From Saprospiraceae bacterium (GTDB taxonomy: Bacteria > Bacteroidota > Bacteroidia > Chitinophagales > Saprospiraceae): a stretch of DNA of 6,184 nucleotides. Below, piece by piece: positions 5,151-6,184 of this stretch. Made by a program: the position numbers and the translations under genes. Within the stretch, counting starts at the first letter, position 1. Each line of letters begins with the position of its first letter. Where the stretch lies: contig JAHDCE010000273.1 in the NCBI GenBank assembly GCA_020630045.1, forward strand, positions 1 through 6,184. The letters run 5' to 3'. The notes below the pieces were generated by a model. It was not told the DNA's origin, searched no databases, and saw only the letters and a list, made by a program, of their open reading frames with translations.

Positions 5151-6113
5151 TCAGAATCGTGGGCAGAAAATTACGGGCTTAACAACAGGTGCCTTATAAA
5201 TCTTAGCGATATATGAAGCTCCTATCTCAAAACCACCCCGATTGGCACTGGCCACATCCAAATCGGAAATATTGACATCATATGCGACTCCTACACGGAA
5301 CCCTTTGAAGTCGAATCCAAGAAGAGCTTGGGCAGCATCGCGAAAACGATACCCGGCACCAAACCTCAAGGAGATATCCTTTTCAGGTGTGAAATGGTAT
5401 GCACCATAAGATTGTACCATAATTTCATTTGCAGCCGACATCGCCTGAAACAAGAACTGAGGTGTGATGGTCCATTTATCGGTCACATCAATATCAAAAG
5501 TACCATGTCCTCTGAAGCGCCTAGCCAAATTATCTTGGGTAGAAGTCGTCAAAAATGATGTGTATTCAGGTTCTGCCAAGTGTTTAACCGCAAAACCTAC
5601 ATTCAGTCGCATTTTCTTATTCAATGCAGAAGTCAATCCGATTCCGATTCCAAAGTCACCGAACCCGGAGCGGTCCTCACTTACGTTCATCAAATCGGCA
5701 CTGGTACTGCCCGATCGAATTTCATCTTCAAACCGAGCGTCCGTTTTATCGATTCTTCTTTGGTGATACCCTCCTTCTACACCCAAGGTCAAATGGGTAT
5801 TTCCTTTCTTACCCAAGCCCAAGTGGTAAGCGGCACTAGCCATGATAGTCGTATTGGTCAAAGCAACAGTACCTGCTTTATCATTCACCAATACAACTCC
5901 CAAACCTACCCAGTCTTTCTTTCCGAATCCCCTAAAAGCAGGAGCGTCGAGATAGACCGAAGGAGTTACAAATTGATTTTCAATGACACTTCTCCACTGA
6001 TCCCGATAAATACCCCCTACTCGGAAAGTACCTTCATAAGAACCGGTCAACGCCGGGTTCAATGTGAGTGGAGCCAAATAGAATTGAGTGAAGTGAATAT
6101 CCTGTGCTACCAA
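5151..6113 (-). CDS. Type IX secretion outer-membrane protein, PorP/SprF family
   Basis: This is a predicted outer-membrane beta-barrel of the family that helps T9SS substrates reach the surface or stay there; SprF serves SprB in Flavobacterium. The mature N-terminus is typical: AQDIHFTQFYLAPLTLNPALTGSYEG, then GIYRDQW (the family usually shows DPQFTQYMFNPLSINPAYAG, then RQQW). Alternating beta-strands with many Gly and aromatic residues follow, and the protein ends in ICPRF-like FCPRF with terminal Phe, as expected for a barrel. About 320 residues fits the family. The given start is a TTG at 6113 and leaves no signal peptide, which cannot be right for an exported barrel. The frame stays open to the right edge but has no ATG and no signal-like sequence there. 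A signal-like stretch exists in another frame (6110-6181), so one base may be missing near 6114-6130. The gene is followed by the OmpA-domain protein gene 36 bases downstream. Confidence 0.9.
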   Translation of the reverse strand: MVAQDIHFTQFYLAPLTLNPALTGSYEGTFRVGGIYRDQWRSVIENQFVTPSVYLDAPAFRGFGKKDWVGLGVVLVNDKAGTVALTNTTIMASAAYHLGLGKKGNTHLTLGVEGGYHQRRIDKTDARFEDEIRSGSTSADLMNVSEDRSGFGDFGIGIGLTSALNKKMRLNVGFAVKHLAEPEYTSFLTTSTQDNLARRFRGHGTFDIDVTDKWTITPQFLFQAMSAANEIMVQSYGAYHFTPEKDISLRFGAGYRFRDAAQALLGFDFKGFRVGVAYDVNISDLDVASANRGGFEIGASYIAKIYKAPVVKPVIFCPRF

Positions 6114-6181
6114 TCGCAGAGGCGACCCACTAGGACAATGGTTTTTCTCAATATGGGAGCTATAGTAATGTTTTGAACCAT
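6110..6181 (-). other. Possible out-of-frame signal peptide of the PorP/SprF-like gene
   Basis: From ATG 6181 a 24-codon frame reads MVQNITIAP, then ILRKTIVLVG, and stops at TAG 6109-6107. A basic pair followed by a hydrophobic run looks like the n- and h-regions of a signal peptide. It is offset from the PorP/SprF frame so that one missing base near codon 19 (about 6120-6128) would join it to SPLRLVAQDIHF. The segment is short and lies at the window edge, so the match may be accidental. Confidence 0.35.
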
Positions 6182-6184
6182 CCT

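Noticed and set aside
5580..6176. 198-codon plus-strand open frame and overlapping shorter ones
   Set aside because: It lies opposite the PorP/SprF-like gene, whose family features are clear. The plus-strand translation is low-complexity Ser/Arg/Ile sequence without sense.

Overview
The window looks like Bacteroidota DNA, probably from a gliding or surface-associated lineage of the Saprospirales or Flavobacteriales kind. The evidence is a type IX secretion (T9SS) PorP/SprF-family protein, a PorE-like TPR/PD40/OmpA protein, a large secreted protein with calcium-binding-type Asp-rich repeats, the absence of Shine-Dalgarno sequences, and promoter-like matches to the Bacteroidota consensus (TTG, about 19-23 bases, TAnnTTTG). 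The exact order cannot be fixed from the sequence. All four recognisable protein genes lie on the minus strand, so transcription runs from high to low coordinates.

Right block (6184 to 2997): a porP/sprF-like gene enters from the right edge with an unresolved 5' end. After a 36-base gap comes a 684-residue envelope protein with a signal peptide, TPRs, a PD40 propeller, a carboxypeptidase-regulatory-like domain and an OmpA peptidoglycan-binding domain. The pair ends at a strong 16-bp GC-rich hairpin. Together they form an outer-membrane/peptidoglycan-anchored module of the T9SS type. By analogy with sprB-sprF, a large secreted adhesin may lie beyond the right edge.

Middle (2996 to 2513): an AT-rich region without a recognised gene. 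It holds a plus-strand promoter-like match, a three-tier nested inverted repeat of 78 bases that encloses a 26-codon hydrophobic ORF, and the minus-strand promoter and inverted repeat in front of the next gene. The small plus-strand unit would end at the same hairpin used by the OmpA-protein gene.

Left block (2512 to 1): a cytosine deaminase strikingly like yeast Fcy1, then, after 197 bases carrying an 8-bp inverted repeat, a large secreted multidomain protein. The reading frame of the latter breaks near position 300-312 and resumes in another frame to the left edge. A second possible indel sits at the 5' end of the porP-like gene. Both are within about 310 bases of a window end, so low-quality contig ends are a plausible common cause.
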